The notes: generated from the sequence alone by a model not told the origin. A stretch of DNA of 64,000 nt from Morganella psychrotolerans (GCF_001676155.1 NZ_LZEW01000001.1:1674001-1738000), one strand, 5' to 3'; positions 48,743-58,973 are shown, numbered from the stretch's first letter. Made by a program: numbers and translations.

Positions 48743-49880
48743 CCAGCGCCTCCGTAAGTAAGGTGATATCCGCTTTCTGATGAGCGCTGGTGATCGTGAT
48801 GCGCAAGCGCGCCGTGCCCGGCGGCACGGTTGGCGGGCGGATAGCTTTCACCCACAAACCGCGCGCCTGCAAATAGTGAGAGAGTGCCAACGCCGTGGTG
48901 TTGTCCCCGGCGATCAGCGGCTGGATAGCGGAAGATGACGGCAACAGTTGCAAAGGCAGATGCGCCGCCTGCTGACGGAAAATGCGGATGTTGTCGGCGA
49001 GCTGTTCGCGCAGATGATCACCGCGCTGAATCTCCTGTATTGCCGCATGCAGCGCACAGGCCTGGGCGGCAGGAAATGTGGTGCTGTAGATAAGATGGCG
49101 GGCATATTGTGTCAGGTAATCCGCCGTCTGCGCATTACACAGCACAGCAGCACCACTGACACCGACGGCTTTGCCGAAAGTGACAACCTGTATGTCCGGG
49201 CGTATCCCGGCGGCATCACAGGATCCTTTGCCCTCTGTGCCGCAGACGCCAATTCCGTGTGCATCATCCACCATCAGCCAACTGTTGTGCTGCTGCGTGA
49301 GTGTGCGGATCTCACTCAGTGGTGCCGTGTCCCCGTCCATGCTGAAAATTCCTTCGGTGATCACCAGCGTTTTGCCGCTGTTGTGCTGGGTCCGGCTCAA
49401 CCGGGTGCTCAGATGGGCGGTATCATTATGATGAAACCGGGTAAATTCAGCCGGTGAATGCATCGCAGCTTCCATTATTGATGCGTGCGCGAGTTTGTCA
49501 CAAATCAGATGATCGCCGGCCTGCATCAGTGCGGTGATCACCGCCTGGTTTGCACTGAACCCGGAAACAAACAAAATTGCCCGGTCAAATCCCAGCCAGC
49601 CTGCCAGCATCTGTTCCAGTGACTGATGTGCCGTGGTGTAGCCGGTGACGTGTCCGGAGCCGCCGGAGCCGACACCGAATTGTGCCGTGCCGTCGCACCA
49701 GGCGCGGATCACCGACGGATGGCGGCTCAGCCCGAGATAATCATTGCCGGAAAAATTAATCACCCGCCGGTCATTAATAAGGAGAGTCCGCCCGTCTGCG
49801 CCGCCGTTCGCTTCACGCACACGCACAGCGTCCTGCTGGTGCGCCTGTTGCAGGCGCTCAGAAAGAAAAGTTTGCCACAT
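48708..49880 (-). CDS. bioF: 8-amino-7-oxononanoate synthase
   Basis: 390 residues. PLP enzyme condensing pimeloyl-ACP with alanine. NFSGNDYLGLSRHP, GSGGSGHVTGYTTAHQSLE, the substrate/PLP site MVDDAHGIGVCG and the Schiff-base lysine in VVTFGKAVGVSGAAVL are seen. Second gene of the operon, 14 bases after bioB. Confidence 0.96.
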   Translation of the reverse strand: MWQTFLSERLQQAHQQDAVRVREANGGADGRTLLINDRRVINFSGNDYLGLSRHPSVIRAWCDGTAQFGVGSGGSGHVTGYTTAHQSLEQMLAGWLGFDRAILFVSGFSANQAVITALMQAGDHLICDKLAHASIMEAAMHSPAEFTRFHHNDTAHLSTRLSRTQHNSGKTLVITEGIFSMDGDTAPLSEIRTLTQQHNSWLMVDDAHGIGVCGTEGKGSCDAAGIRPDIQVVTFGKAVGVSGAAVLCNAQTADYLTQYARHLIYSTTFPAAQACALHAAIQEIQRGDHLREQLADNIRIFRQQAAHLPLQLLPSSSAIQPLIAGDNTTALALSHYLQARGLWVKAIRPPTVPPGTARLRITITSAHQKADITLLTEALDAFCCQYRPGE

Positions 49881-49894
49881 GATAATTATGCCGT

Positions 49895-50932
49895 TCAGAG
49901 TGCTGCGTTATAAAACTGCGGTTCGTCGCTGTGACTGATAGCATCCAGCAGGCTTGCGCTCTGCTCCTGATCGCCCTGCTCAACATGAATCGCTTCGCGT
50001 TTTATCCCCAGTTTGCGGAATAACTGAATATCGGTATTTTCTTCCGGATTGGTGGTGGTGAGCAGCTTGCAGCCATAAAAAATGGAATTAGCGCCAGCCA
50101 TAAAGCAGAGTGCCTGGGTCTGTTCATTCATCAGTTCACGCCCGGCGGACAGACGGACGTGAGATTGCGGCATCATTATCCGTGCCGCGGCAATGGTGCG
50201 GACAAAATCAAACGGATCAACCTCTTCGTTATCTTCAAACGGCGTTCCTTTGATTTTCGCCAGCATGTTGATCGGCACACTTTCCGGTGCTTTCGGCAGA
50301 TTTGCCAACTGAACCAGCATTGCCGCGCGGTCACGCACGTCTTCACCCAGCCCTAAAATACCGCCGGAGCAGACTTTAATCCCGGCATCGCGCACGTTAT
50401 CCAGGGTATCCAGGCGATCCTGATACGTACGGGTGGTGACAATCGAGCCATAAAATTCCGGCGAGGTATCGAGATTATGATTGTAATAATCCAGCCCGGC
50501 CTCCGCCAGACGCGCAGCCTGCGAGTCATTGAGCATTCCGAGTGTCATGCAGGTTTCCATTCCCAGCGCGCGGACTTCCCGCACCATGGTTTCCAGATAC
50601 GGCATATCGCGCTCGTGCGGGTTTTTCCACGCCGCCCCCATGCAAAACCGGGTTGAACCGGCGGCTCTGGCTTTACGCGCGGTTGCCACTACCTGCTCTA
50701 CTTCCATCAGGCGCTCTTTTTCCAACCCGGTTTTGTATCGCGCACTCTGCGCACAGTATTTACAATCTTCCGGACAGGCACCGGTTTTAATCGAAAGCAA
50801 CGTACTGATCTGTACTTTCTGCGGGTCAAAATGCTGACGATGGATTGTCTGCGCCTCAAATAATAATTCAAAAAAAGGCTTTTCAAACAAATCTTTGGCT
50901 TCTTTTAGTATCCACTGACGACGATGACTCAT
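49895..50932 (-). CDS. bioB: Biotin synthase
   Basis: 345 residues from ATG 50932 ([20 protein letters not shown]), preceded by GGGAG; the frame extends further upstream through the operator and is not coding there. Radical-SAM enzyme inserting sulfur into dethiobiotin. [4Fe-4S] cysteines C53, C57, C60 in ACPEDCKYC; later [18 protein letters not shown] and [12 protein letters not shown] hold the [2Fe-2S] ligands. First gene of bioBFCD, divergent from bioA across a BirA operator. Confidence 0.97.
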   Translation of the reverse strand: MSHRRQWILKEAKDLFEKPFFELLFEAQTIHRQHFDPQKVQISTLLSIKTGACPEDCKYCAQSARYKTGLEKERLMEVEQVVATARKARAAGSTRFCMGAAWKNPHERDMPYLETMVREVRALGMETCMTLGMLNDSQAARLAEAGLDYYNHNLDTSPEFYGSIVTTRTYQDRLDTLDNVRDAGIKVCSGGILGLGEDVRDRAAMLVQLANLPKAPESVPINMLAKIKGTPFEDNEEVDPFDFVRTIAAARIMMPQSHVRLSAGRELMNEQTQALCFMAGANSIFYGCKLLTTTNPEENTDIQLFRKLGIKREAIHVEQGDQEQSASLLDAISHSDEPQFYNAAL

Positions 50933-50985
50933 AACGGCAACTCCCAATAAAAAAAGTGTTGCCAGTTTAAATATCATCATTATCA

Positions 50986-51017
50986 TGTCAACTATATTTG
51001 AATTGATTTGGTTTACA
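50986..51017. promoter_or_regulatory. BirA operator between bioA and bioB
   Basis: TGTCAAC (50986-50992) and GGTTTACA (51010-51017) form the two half-sites of the biotin operator (TGTAAACC/GGTTTACA type), in the divergent promoter region as in E. coli. The right half-site ends two bases before the bioA ATG. Confidence 0.75.
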
Positions 51018-51019
51018 TA

Positions 51020-52324
51020 ATGACATTGACTCCTCATTTTCCGGAGAGCGGCTGGTCAGATGATGATGCTGATTTTGACCGGAAACATATCTGGCACCCT
51101 TATACATCAATGAGTAATCCGCTACCGGTCTATCCGGTTGCATCCGCACAAGGTGCAATACTGACACTTGAAGACGGGCGCGAACTGGTTGACGGTATGT
51201 CCTCCTGGTGGGCGGCAATCCACGGCTATAATCATCCGGTACTTAATGAGGCGGTCACGACGCAGCTCTCACAGATGTCACATGTGATGTTCGGCGGGAT
51301 CACTCATTCGCCCGCCGTTGCGTTGTGCCGCCGCCTGGTGGCAATCACACCTGCGCCGCTGGAGTGTGTGTTTTTAGCCGACTCCGGCTCTGTCGCCGTG
51401 GAAGTGGCGCTGAAAATGGCACTGCAATACTGGCAGGCACGCGGCGAAAAACGTCACCGCTTTGTGACTCCGCGCCACGGCTATCACGGCGACACGTTCG
51501 GCGCGATGTCAGTGTGCGACCCGGAAAATTCAATGCATGACCTCTGGCAGGGCTATCTGCCAAATCACCTGTTTGCTGATGCACCGCAGTGCGGATTTTA
51601 CGATGAGTGGGACAGTAAAGACCTTACCTCCATGGAAACACTGCTGGCAGCACATCACAGGGATGTGGCGGCAGTTATTCTGGAGCCGGTTGTCCAGGGC
51701 GCGGGCGGCATGCGTTTTTACCATCCGCAATACCTGAAAGGCGTGAGAAGCCTGTGTGATCGCTACAATATCCTGCTGATTGCCGACGAGATAGCCACCG
51801 GTTTTGGTCGCACAGGGAAATTATTCGCCTGTGAACAGGCCGGAATATCACCGGACATTATGTGTCTTGGTAAAGCGATTACCGGGGGTTATATGACTCT
51901 CTCCGCCACACTCACCACCCGCCATATCGCAGACACCATCAGTCAGGGTGATGCGGGCTGCTTTATGCACGGTCCGACTTTTATGGGCAACCCGCTCGCC
52001 TGCGCCACAGCGGTCGCCTGTATTGACCTGCTGCTGTCGGGGAATTGGGCTGAACGCGTTGCAGAGATTGAATTGCAACTGAAAGCCGCACTGATGCCAC
52101 TAAAAACTCGCAGCGGTGTTCGTGATGTGCGGGTTCTGGGAGCAATCGGCGTTGTTGAAACGCAAAAGCCGGTCAATATGGGGGAATTACAGCGCAAATT
52201 TGTCGATGCCGGGGTGTGGATACGTCCGTTCGGGCGTCTGATCTATCTTATGCCGCCGTATATCATCACTGATGAACAACTGCAAAAACTCACTCAGGCG
52301 ATTGATTTGGTGACCAGCGAATAA
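51020..52324 (+). CDS. bioA: Adenosylmethionine-8-amino-7-oxononanoate aminotransferase
   Basis: 434 residues from ATG 51020. PLP enzyme making 7,8-diaminopelargonate with SAM as amino donor. [77 protein letters not shown] and the Schiff-base lysine in [14 protein letters not shown] are conserved. There is no ribosome site before the ATG, and the operator touches it, so the mRNA may be nearly leaderless; no better in-frame start is visible. Confidence 0.94.
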   Translation: MTLTPHFPESGWSDDDADFDRKHIWHPYTSMSNPLPVYPVASAQGAILTLEDGRELVDGMSSWWAAIHGYNHPVLNEAVTTQLSQMSHVMFGGITHSPAVALCRRLVAITPAPLECVFLADSGSVAVEVALKMALQYWQARGEKRHRFVTPRHGYHGDTFGAMSVCDPENSMHDLWQGYLPNHLFADAPQCGFYDEWDSKDLTSMETLLAAHHRDVAAVILEPVVQGAGGMRFYHPQYLKGVRSLCDRYNILLIADEIATGFGRTGKLFACEQAGISPDIMCLGKAITGGYMTLSATLTTRHIADTISQGDAGCFMHGPTFMGNPLACATAVACIDLLLSGNWAERVAEIELQLKAALMPLKTRSGVRDVRVLGAIGVVETQKPVNMGELQRKFVDAGVWIRPFGRLIYLMPPYIITDEQLQKLTQAIDLVTSE

Positions 52325-52407
52325 AAACCGGAGAATACATTGACACCGGGGGCGCTGACAACGGGCAAAAACGAAAAGTCGCTGTAAATACATCCGTGTA
52401 AGCTCAG

Positions 52408-52432
52408 CTGCGCCATCCATGGCGCAGATGCT
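52408..52432. terminator. Terminator between bioA and pgl
   Basis: CTGCGCCA, loop TCCA, TGGCGCAG then ATGCTTTTC. It lies between the convergent bioA and pgl genes. Confidence 0.7.
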
Positions 52433-52506
52433 TTTCGTTTCGCCTGCCCGTTATCGCGTGTTACCTGACCCGCAGGTTATCCGTCTTATCTGCGGACGAA
52501 ATATGA

Positions 52507-53496
52507 TTACTTCAGTGCGAGCACAGTGACCCACATCGGTCCCTGTCCCGCCGGGTAGCGCGCCTGCAAATGTAATTTTCCGGTGATTGCATCAATCCGT
52601 GAAACTGACACATGATGAGAAAGCTGACCAGTTGAAATCAGGAACTTCCCGCTCTTATCCACCGCAAAACCGCGCGGCTGTGTTTCAGTCGGATAAACAC
52701 CCGCCAGTTGCAGATGCCCGCCATCATCAGAGACGCGATAGTGATTAATCACACTCGTGGTGCGCTCGCAGGTATACAGATGACGCCCGTCCGGAGTTAT
52801 GTGGATATCAGCCGCCCAGCGGCGTCCCTGATATTCATCTGTCATCAGATCAACAGACTGAATTTCACGCACTTTTATCCATTCACGATAGACATTCACA
52901 GTGGCATTCAATTCATTAAGGCAATACGCCACATGTTTTTCCGGATGAAACGCCATATGGCGCGGACCCGCACCGGCGGCGACCGTCAGCATATCCGCAC
53001 GGCGCTCCGTTAACCGACCATCATCCTCAATCGTGTAAGTGCGGATATGATCCTCACCCAGACACGGAACAAACAGTGTGCGCCCATCCTGTGCAATATT
53101 GGCAGAATGCGGGTTTTTCAGCCCTTCAATTATCTGCACCGGATGAGCCGGGATACCGTCTGCACCGACAGGCAGCACCGCCAGAGTCCCCTGATGGTAA
53201 GAAGCCGCATACAGCATGCGCCCGGCATTATCTGTTGTAATATAAGCGGCCGTGCCGGGAAGCGGGGTCAGCCCGGTTTGTGTCAGCTGACCATCTGCTG
53301 CAATCGTGTAAGTCACCACCGCATTCGCCGGTTTGACCGCCGCATAAAGGTAACGACCATCAGGGCTGGTTATCAGCGGCTGTACCTGATCGGGGGTTAC
53401 TACCGTCTGCAACAGTGATAAATCACCGTTTTCATTCATCTGCCAGACATAAATATGATGACTCTCAGTACTGGCAACATAAACCACCTGCTTCAT
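52507..53496 (-). CDS. pgl: 6-phosphogluconolactonase
   Basis: 329 residues. Hydrolyses 6-phosphoglucono-lactone in the oxidative pentose-phosphate pathway; this is the seven-bladed propeller type (YbhE) of enterics. MKQVVYVASTESHHIYVW, SPDGRYLYAAVKP, LKNPHSANIAQDGRTLFVPCLGEDHI, GAGPRHMAFHP and YPTETQPRGFAVDKSGKFL are propeller repeats of the family. Divergent from ybhA across 234 bases. Confidence 0.94.
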   Translation of the reverse strand: MKQVVYVASTESHHIYVWQMNENGDLSLLQTVVTPDQVQPLITSPDGRYLYAAVKPANAVVTYTIAADGQLTQTGLTPLPGTAAYITTDNAGRMLYAASYHQGTLAVLPVGADGIPAHPVQIIEGLKNPHSANIAQDGRTLFVPCLGEDHIRTYTIEDDGRLTERRADMLTVAAGAGPRHMAFHPEKHVAYCLNELNATVNVYREWIKVREIQSVDLMTDEYQGRRWAADIHITPDGRHLYTCERTTSVINHYRVSDDGGHLQLAGVYPTETQPRGFAVDKSGKFLISTGQLSHHVSVSRIDAITGKLHLQARYPAGQGPMWVTVLALK

Positions 53497-53730
53497 TTGC
53501 GCTCCTTAATTCTCATGACTTACTTATTTAGTTTTTAACAACCTGATTTTTAACAAAAAACATAAGCCTATCTGTATAATAATACCGCACTTAGCGTTTA
53601 TCACGAAACAATTAACATGCTATATTACGGTTATCTCCGCCCGGAATCACTTGCAATACCGTCAGGGGGCTGTCAGGTCGCCTGCGCTGTCATGATCCGG
53701 TTCTGACAATCACACAAGGGGCACCCTGCT

Positions 53731-54552
53731 ATGTCTTATCGCGTCATCGCTTTTGATCTCGATGGTACACTTCTCAATCCGGATAAACACATTTTACAGG
53801 AATCCCTGGATGCCATCCGTGAAGCCCGCCGTGCCGGTGTGCAGGTTCTGATCGTCACCGGTCGTCACCATGTGGCTATCCATCCGTTTTACCAGACATT
53901 GCAGCTCGATACCCCGGCAATCTGTTGTAACGGCACCTATCTTTATGATTATCATGCCCGCCGGGTGTTAGCCTCTGACCCGATGAGTGTCAGTGAGTCC
54001 CGCCTGTTGCTGGAACGCCTGGCAGAAACAGATATTGAGCATCTGATGTATGTGTCTGATGCCATGTTATACCACACTGACAGCAGTACCATTGAGCGCA
54101 CACTGAACTGGTCTGCAACACTGCCGGAACATCAGCGCCCTGTCATGCGTAAAGTGGATAACTTTATGGATGAGCTGACCCGTACTGACACCATCTGGAA
54201 ATTCGCCACCTGCTCTGATGATCTGAACAAACTGCGCGATTTCGCTGATAGCACAGAAGCCGAATTAGGGCTGTCCTGTGAATGGTCGTGGATAAATCAG
54301 GTGGATATCGCCCGGCGCGGTAACAGTAAAGGCCGCCGTTTGCAGGAGTGGGTGGAATCACAGGGGCTGTCCATGAGCGATGTGATGGCATTTGGTGATA
54401 ACCACAATGATATCAGTATGCTGGAAAGTGCAGGATTAGGTGTGGCGATGGGAAATGCCGGTGATGATGTAAAAGCACATGCAGATCTTGTGACCCTGGA
54501 TAATACCCGCCCGGGCATTGCGCAGGTTATCCGTCAGCATATTCTGAGCTGA
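53731..54552 (+). CDS. ybhA: HAD-type pyridoxal phosphate phosphatase YbhA
   Basis: 273 residues. Cof-type HAD phosphatase; E. coli YbhA acts on pyridoxal phosphate and sugar phosphates in vitro. Motif I DLDGTLLNPDKH with the nucleophile Asp, TGRHHVAIHPFYQTL, TPAICCNGTYLYDYHA, the lysine in GNSKGRRLQEW and motif IV GDNHNDISMLESAGLGVAMGN. Start ATG 53731 after AAGGGGC. Followed by short repeats and a terminator. Confidence 0.93.
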   Translation: MSYRVIAFDLDGTLLNPDKHILQESLDAIREARRAGVQVLIVTGRHHVAIHPFYQTLQLDTPAICCNGTYLYDYHARRVLASDPMSVSESRLLLERLAETDIEHLMYVSDAMLYHTDSSTIERTLNWSATLPEHQRPVMRKVDNFMDELTRTDTIWKFATCSDDLNKLRDFADSTEAELGLSCEWSWINQVDIARRGNSKGRRLQEWVESQGLSMSDVMAFGDNHNDISMLESAGLGVAMGNAGDDVKAHADLVTLDNTRPGIAQVIRQHILS

Positions 54553-54562
54553 TACTGTTTGC

Positions 54563-54625
54563 TCCCGGGAATGGTCTGTTTCCGGGGACGGCTTGTTTCC
54601 GGGAATGATTTGTTTCCCGGAAGAG
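54563..54625. repeat. Short imperfect tandem repeats
   Basis: Four copies of a unit of about 17 bases around TTTCCCGGGAATG/TTTCCGGGGACGG/TTTCCGGGAATGA/TTTCCCGGAAGAG lie between the ybhA stop and its terminator. No coding potential; origin unknown. Confidence 0.6.
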
Positions 54626-54645
54626 TTTATTATCTCAGACAGCAA

Positions 54646-54676
54646 AACGCCTTCTGACTGAAGGCGTTATTATTTT
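54646..54676 (+). terminator. Terminator of ybhA
   Basis: AACGCCTT (54646-54653), seven-base loop, AAGGCGTT (54661-54668), then ATTATTTTA. Confidence 0.8.
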
Positions 54677-54703
54677 ATGTTCATTCAATAACTGACAATT
54701 CCG

Positions 54704-55061
54704 TTATTTATATTTATCAAACTTCCAGTTTGCCGGTTTCTTCGCAGCCGGGTCCTGATTCGGGAATTTAGTATCCTCAAGGATCAACAGAAGTTTTGCG
54801 CCGTCATAGGTATAGCCACCTTCGGAATATTCATACGGGAAATTCTGCATTGAAACCACGTTATAGCCCATATTCAGCAGTTCAGGTATTTTCATCCCGC
54901 CCTGTGACCCGTCTGTTGTGCCGAGACACCAGACTTTTAAGCTTTCGATTTCAACATCTTTCACTTTTTTTCAGATAGGTGTAACACATGACCTGATTCG
55001 CTGCCAGCGCCTGACCGCCGGTAAAAATACCCAGTAATAAAACAAGAAGCGCTTTTTTCAT
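54704..55061 (-). pseudogene. Small secreted protein, frameshifted as given
   Basis: From ATG 55061 the frame reads a clean Sec signal (MKKALLVLLLGIFTGGQALA) and ANQVMCYTYLKK, then breaks in a run of seven T (54965-54971 on the plus strand). Removing one base continues into VKDVEIESLKVWCLGTTDG and on to the stop at 54704, 118 residues in all, with two cysteines likely paired. No named family recognised; an orphan periplasmic or secreted protein. AGGGATT precedes the ATG. It stands alone between ybhA and modC. The as-given 85-residue frame from 54964 is only the mature part. Confidence 0.6.
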
Positions 55062-55276
55062 TTAATCCCTCTGATTCAGTGATAATTCCATTTTATGAGA
55101 ATATAGTTAGCTTATTTTATCCGGTAATATATATCGCTGACAGAAAATGAATTCAATAAGAATAGGATGAATGAATACTTTATTAATTAAATATACGTAA
55201 TGATATTAATGAACATAAAAATACGGAAAACTATTCCGCTATTTTATTTTTTCTGAATTAATTACCGGTAAACGGA

Positions 55277-56344
55277 TTATAACCGGCGGCTCAGAGAGAC
55301 GCTTTTTATCTGCGCAAAAACCCATTGACCGGGTTTGAGTTGTAAATCATCTTTTGCCCAGCCGGTGATCCGCGCCCAGATAAAGTGATTACCCACCGCC
55401 AGGCGCACATCTGTCTGCCCGTTATCGTCTTCATACATTTCTGTGATTTTTGCACGCAATATATTGCGGATACTGCTGCTTTTAGGTTTTTCCAGCGCAA
55501 CAGAGACATCATCTGCGCTGATTCGCACACGCACCGCAGTATCCTGCCCGCCGTCAATATGCGGCACCCACAGAACCTGATCGCTGATAGCGGTTGCTGT
55601 CATTGCATAGCGATCATGATGCTTGAGGATCGTCACATTAATCACACTGGAAAGGCTCTCTTCCCGCAGCCACGGACGAAGCGCAGGACCTGCCCATACC
55701 TCTTCCAGCGGACCTTGTGCAAGAATACGGCCTTTATCCAGGATAACCACGTCTTCCGCCAGGCGCAGAATTTCATCCAGACTGTGGCTGACATACAGGA
55801 TAGGAATACGGATATCCTGCGCCAACTTCTCCAGAAAAGGCAGAAGTTCACGCTTGCGGGGCAGATCAAGAGATGCAAGCGGTTCATCCATCAGCAGGAT
55901 ATCCGGGGCGGTCAGTAATGCGCGCCCTATCGCCACCCGCTGTTTTTCCCCGCCGGACAGCGTCATCGGCAGGCGGTTTAATAAATGTCCGATGCCAAGC
56001 AGCGCAACAATACTATCAAACTGATCCGCCATTTCCGGTGCCATACCGTAGCGCAGATTGCCCTTTATCCGGTAATGCGGAAACAGTCGGGCATCCTGAA
56101 AAACATAGCCGATTTTGCGTTTTTCCGGCGGCAGACAAATGCGTTTTTCAATATCCACCAGTGTGTGACCGTTCAGCTCAATCCGCCCCTTTTGCGGGCG
56201 GGTCAGCCCGCCTATCACATTGATAAACGAGGTTTTTCCGGCGCCGGAAAGCCCGAAAATGGCGGTTATCCGGTCACTTGCCAGTTGCGTATTGATAACC
56301 ATGGATAAATCGCCGAGCTGCTGCTCAAAATCCAGAATTAACAT
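55277..56344 (-). CDS. modC: Molybdate ABC transporter ATPase ModC
   Basis: 355 residues. Walker [13 protein letters not shown]-loop [12 protein letters not shown], signature [16 protein letters not shown], Walker [16 protein letters not shown], and a C-terminal TOBE (mop) domain from about residue 290 that binds molybdate ([24 protein letters not shown], in pieces: [10 protein letters not shown]). Drives molybdate import with ModB. ATG 56344 overlaps the modB stop by seven bases. Confidence 0.95.
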   Translation of the reverse strand: MLILDFEQQLGDLSMVINTQLASDRITAIFGLSGAGKTSFINVIGGLTRPQKGRIELNGHTLVDIEKRICLPPEKRKIGYVFQDARLFPHYRIKGNLRYGMAPEMADQFDSIVALLGIGHLLNRLPMTLSGGEKQRVAIGRALLTAPDILLMDEPLASLDLPRKRELLPFLEKLAQDIRIPILYVSHSLDEILRLAEDVVILDKGRILAQGPLEEVWAGPALRPWLREESLSSVINVTILKHHDRYAMTATAISDQVLWVPHIDGGQDTAVRVRISADDVSVALEKPKSSSIRNILRAKITEMYEDDNGQTDVRLAVGNHFIWARITGWAKDDLQLKPGQWVFAQIKSVSLSRRL

Positions 56345-57033
56345 GCTGCCATCCCCAGACGCTTACGTCCCCACCGGGTCAGCCATTCGGATGCCATCAG
56401 AGACGCCATTGCCAGGATAATCGCGATAATACACAGTCTTGCCGCATCCATTTCCGCCCCCGGTGTTTCAAGCAGAGAATACATCGCCAGCGGAATAGTG
56501 CGGGTTTCTCCCGGAATATTGGATACAAAGGTAATGGTTGCGCCAAACTCGCCGAGCGAGCGGGCAAATGCCAGCACCGTTCCGACAATAATCCCCGGAA
56601 GCGACAGCGGTATAGTAATGGTAAAAAAGACACGTAACGGAGACGCTCCGAGTGTCCGTGCCGCCTGTTCGAGGCGCATATCCACCGCCTCCAGCGCGAG
56701 ACGGATAGCCCGGACCATCAGCGGAAAAGCAACCACGGCAGATGCCAGCGCAGCACCGCGCCAACTGAAGGTAAAACTGAAACCAAACCAGTTATAGAGC
56801 CATTCGCCGATAAATCCTTTGCGCCCCATGCTGATTAACAACAGATAACCCACTACCACCGGCGGCAACACCAGTGGTAAGTGGATAAGACTGTCTAACA
56901 GCGACTTGCCGGGAAAACGACAGCGCACCAGCACCCATGCCATCAAAATACCGAGCGGCAAACTCACCGCCACAGCAACCGTTGACACTTTCAGGCTGAG
57001 GATAACCGCCTGCCATTCATACTCATTCAACAT
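56338..57033 (-). CDS. modB: Molybdate ABC transporter permease ModB
   Basis: 231 residues, about five to six helices. The cytoplasmic EAA loop is [15 protein letters not shown]-like ([19 protein letters not shown]), followed by [22 protein letters not shown] typical of ModB/CysT permeases. Lies 22 bases after modA and overlaps modC. Confidence 0.95.
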   Translation of the reverse strand: MLNEYEWQAVILSLKVSTVAVAVSLPLGILMAWVLVRCRFPGKSLLDSLIHLPLVLPPVVVGYLLLISMGRKGFIGEWLYNWFGFSFTFSWRGAALASAVVAFPLMVRAIRLALEAVDMRLEQAARTLGASPLRVFFTITIPLSLPGIIVGTVLAFARSLGEFGATITFVSNIPGETRTIPLAMYSLLETPGAEMDAARLCIIAIILAMASLMASEWLTRWGRKRLGMAAC

Positions 57034-57055
57034 CGCTGTTTGTTAGTCCTTACTT

Positions 57056-57826
57056 TTACAGAGGGCTGAAACCGTAACGTTTGAAAATTTCTTTTGCTTC
57101 AGGTGTTTGCAGATAATCATAGAAACCTTTCGCATCTGCATTTTTACTCTCTTTAAGAATCGCTACCGGATATTCAACAGGCTTATGGGTATCAGCCGGG
57201 AAAATTGCGACCACTTTTACTTTATCACTGGCAACAGCATCAGAGCCGTAAACAATACCCAGCGGTGCTTCACCGCGCTCAACGAGTGCCATGCCGCTGC
57301 GCACATTATTAGTACGCGCCAGCAGTGGATCAACCACTTTCCAGGCACCTAAATTTTCCAGGGCTTCCTGTGCATAAATGCCGACCGGTACATGATCCGG
57401 ATCGCCGACCGCTAAACGTCCGCCGTCCAGTAATTTAACCCAGTCTGTCTGTTTATTAATATCGATTTTATCAATTTTACTGTCTTTCGCAGCAATCAGC
57501 ACCAGTTCGTTACCCAGCAGTGTTTTGCGGGTGTCATTTACGATGAGATTTTTTTCCTGAGCATAATCCATCCACTTTTGATCCGCAGAAATAAAGATAT
57601 CTGCCGGTGCGCCGTTTTCAATCTGACGCGCCAGAGTCGATGAAGAGGCATAAGAGGCAACAACCTCACCTTTTTTCTCCTGCTTATATTTTGCCGAGAT
57701 TTCATCAACAGCATTGGTCAGTGATGCCGCTGCAAAAACAACCACTTTTTCTGCCGCCCACGCCTGACTCATTATTGCCGCAGAGATAACAACACCGGCA
57801 AGTAACTTACTGAACTGTTTTTTCAT
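57056..57826 (-). CDS. modA: Molybdate-binding periplasmic protein ModA
   Basis: 256 residues from ATG 57826, with GGTGGA upstream; a GTG three codons earlier is less likely. Signal peptide MKKQFSKLLAGVVISAAIMS ending QAWA-A. FAAASLTNAVDEISAKYK, YASSSTLARQIENGAPADIFISAD and GEAPLGIVYGSDA are oxyanion-binding blocks of ModA. First gene of modABC, under a ModE operator. Confidence 0.95.
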   Translation of the reverse strand: MKKQFSKLLAGVVISAAIMSQAWAAEKVVVFAAASLTNAVDEISAKYKQEKKGEVVASYASSSTLARQIENGAPADIFISADQKWMDYAQEKNLIVNDTRKTLLGNELVLIAAKDSKIDKIDINKQTDWVKLLDGGRLAVGDPDHVPVGIYAQEALENLGAWKVVDPLLARTNNVRSGMALVERGEAPLGIVYGSDAVASDKVKVVAIFPADTHKPVEYPVAILKESKNADAKGFYDYLQTPEAKEIFKRYGFSPL

Positions 57827-57856
57827 TTTTTCCACCAGGATAAATTAGGATTAACC

Positions 57857-57880
57857 CGTTGTATATAACAAGATACAACG
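57857..57880 (-). promoter_or_regulatory. ModE operator of modABC
   Basis: CGTTGTATATAACAAGATACAACG: CGTTGTAT and ATACAACG are perfect inverted half-sites spaced by eight bases. It lies about 30 bases before modA, where ModE-molybdate represses in E. coli. Confidence 0.85.
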
Positions 57881-58021
57881 AAAAATGAAAGCGTGTTTAT
57901 CGCACTATCGTCAGTTAAGCCGGAAACTTTACGGAAAATGGGGAGTTACGCAAAAAATGAAAGGAATGACAGACTAAAAACGGACTACCCGCGAACGCAG
58001 GTAATCCTGAATACGGTATAA

Positions 58022-58162
58022 TCAGTGCTGCTTTCCGTGGCGATCGCCTTTTGAAATCAGGTTGAAAACTTCACCTAATCCCCAAATTAAAGCGCCCAGC
58101 CCTACCATGACCACTGGCACCATTAACAGTGCGAAACCTAAACTTTTAATCAATTCAAACAT
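58022..58162 (-). CDS. acrZ: AcrZ, small accessory protein of the AcrAB-TolC pump
   Basis: 46 residues: [20 protein letters not shown], one bent membrane helix with the conserved Pro, then [20 protein letters not shown]. coli AcrZ (49 residues) starts [20 protein letters not shown] and binds the groove of AcrB, tuning export of drugs such as chloramphenicol. It lies upstream of modA, the same neighbourhood as in E. coli. Too short for many gene finders, but the match is unmistakable. Confidence 0.9.
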   Translation of the reverse strand: MFELIKSLGFALLMVPVVMVGLGALIWGLGEVFNLISKGDRHGKQH

Positions 58163-58295
58163 AGTGATAAATCTCTTTGCATCGGGCGAAAAGGATATTC
58201 AACAGCATACTAAAATATGACGAGTATATAATAGCGTCATAATCATTATCATTCTATACAAAACATCCCGGCGGCGGCATAGCGATTCGTGCGGT

Positions 58296-58880
58296 CTATG
58301 ACTGTGTAAAATACACAACCGCTATAATAACTGCCGCCACAAGCAGCATACCAATTACTTTTCCGGCACCACTTTTGGGTTTTGCCACAATGTCACTGAT
58401 ATTACCGGCAGGCTGCGCAATAGTTTTCACTGTATTGACAGGTGCCGCAGCCGGTTCATCCTCTTCCTGATACAACGCCTGCATATAAAGGAAAAGCATC
58501 TTAACAAAACGGCTATCCAGGGATAATGATTGCCCGTCCCCGCCGATCACGCAGAGCGTATAATCGATTTTTCCGGATAATCCCAACAAAAAAGCGCCCG
58601 GCAGCCAGGTGTAATCCCGCTCTCCGGATGCCATCTCTTTTTCAATGTCCGCCGGGGCATCATCACTGCCGTCATCGCGCATATAGGCAAATAAACGCGG
58701 CTCTTTGTCATCATCTCCCTGAGAAAATGCCAGCCCGACCTGTCCGCCTGACTCCGAACCCTGAGATTCAACCCAGAATGTCTGCTCTGCCAGCGCCCGC
58801 GCAAACGCTTCTGTGCTGTCACCATCGCCTTCCGGGGAATCTTTTACCGCCTGGTGGAGACTGAATAAGATATTCTGCAT
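58296..58880 (-). CDS. SseB-like acidic protein with C-terminal membrane anchor
   Basis: 194 residues. The N-terminal 130 are acidic and look like an SseB-type domain: TFWVESQGSESGGQVGLAFS, EPRLFAYMRDDGSDDAPADI and DYTWLPGAFLLGLSG. A linker rich in Ala, Pro and Lys leads to one helix at the very C-terminus (VIGMLLVAAVIIAVVYFTQS), so it is a tail-anchored protein facing the cytoplasm. I recognise no named ortholog. Single gene between acrZ and an ERIC; GGCGGTATCTCT precedes the ATG. The domain resemblance is tentative. Confidence 0.6.
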   Translation of the reverse strand: MQNILFSLHQAVKDSPEGDGDSTEAFARALAEQTFWVESQGSESGGQVGLAFSQGDDDKEPRLFAYMRDDGSDDAPADIEKEMASGERDYTWLPGAFLLGLSGKIDYTLCVIGGDGQSLSLDSRFVKMLFLYMQALYQEEDEPAAAPVNTVKTIAQPAGNISDIVAKPKSGAGKVIGMLLVAAVIIAVVYFTQS

Positions 58881-58912
58881 AGAGATACCGCCCTGAATAA
58901 TAGATAATAGCC

Positions 58913-58973
58913 ATACCCTTATTCATTCAAATTGCAGGTTCGTTGGCTGCATCCTGAATGACGTTGGGTATAT
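58913..58973. repeat. Short ERIC (reverse orientation)
   Basis: ATACCCTTATTCATTCAAAT to GAATGACGTTGGGTATA, about 61 bases, the centre deleted, inverted relative to the next ERIC 160 bases on. Confidence 0.8.
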
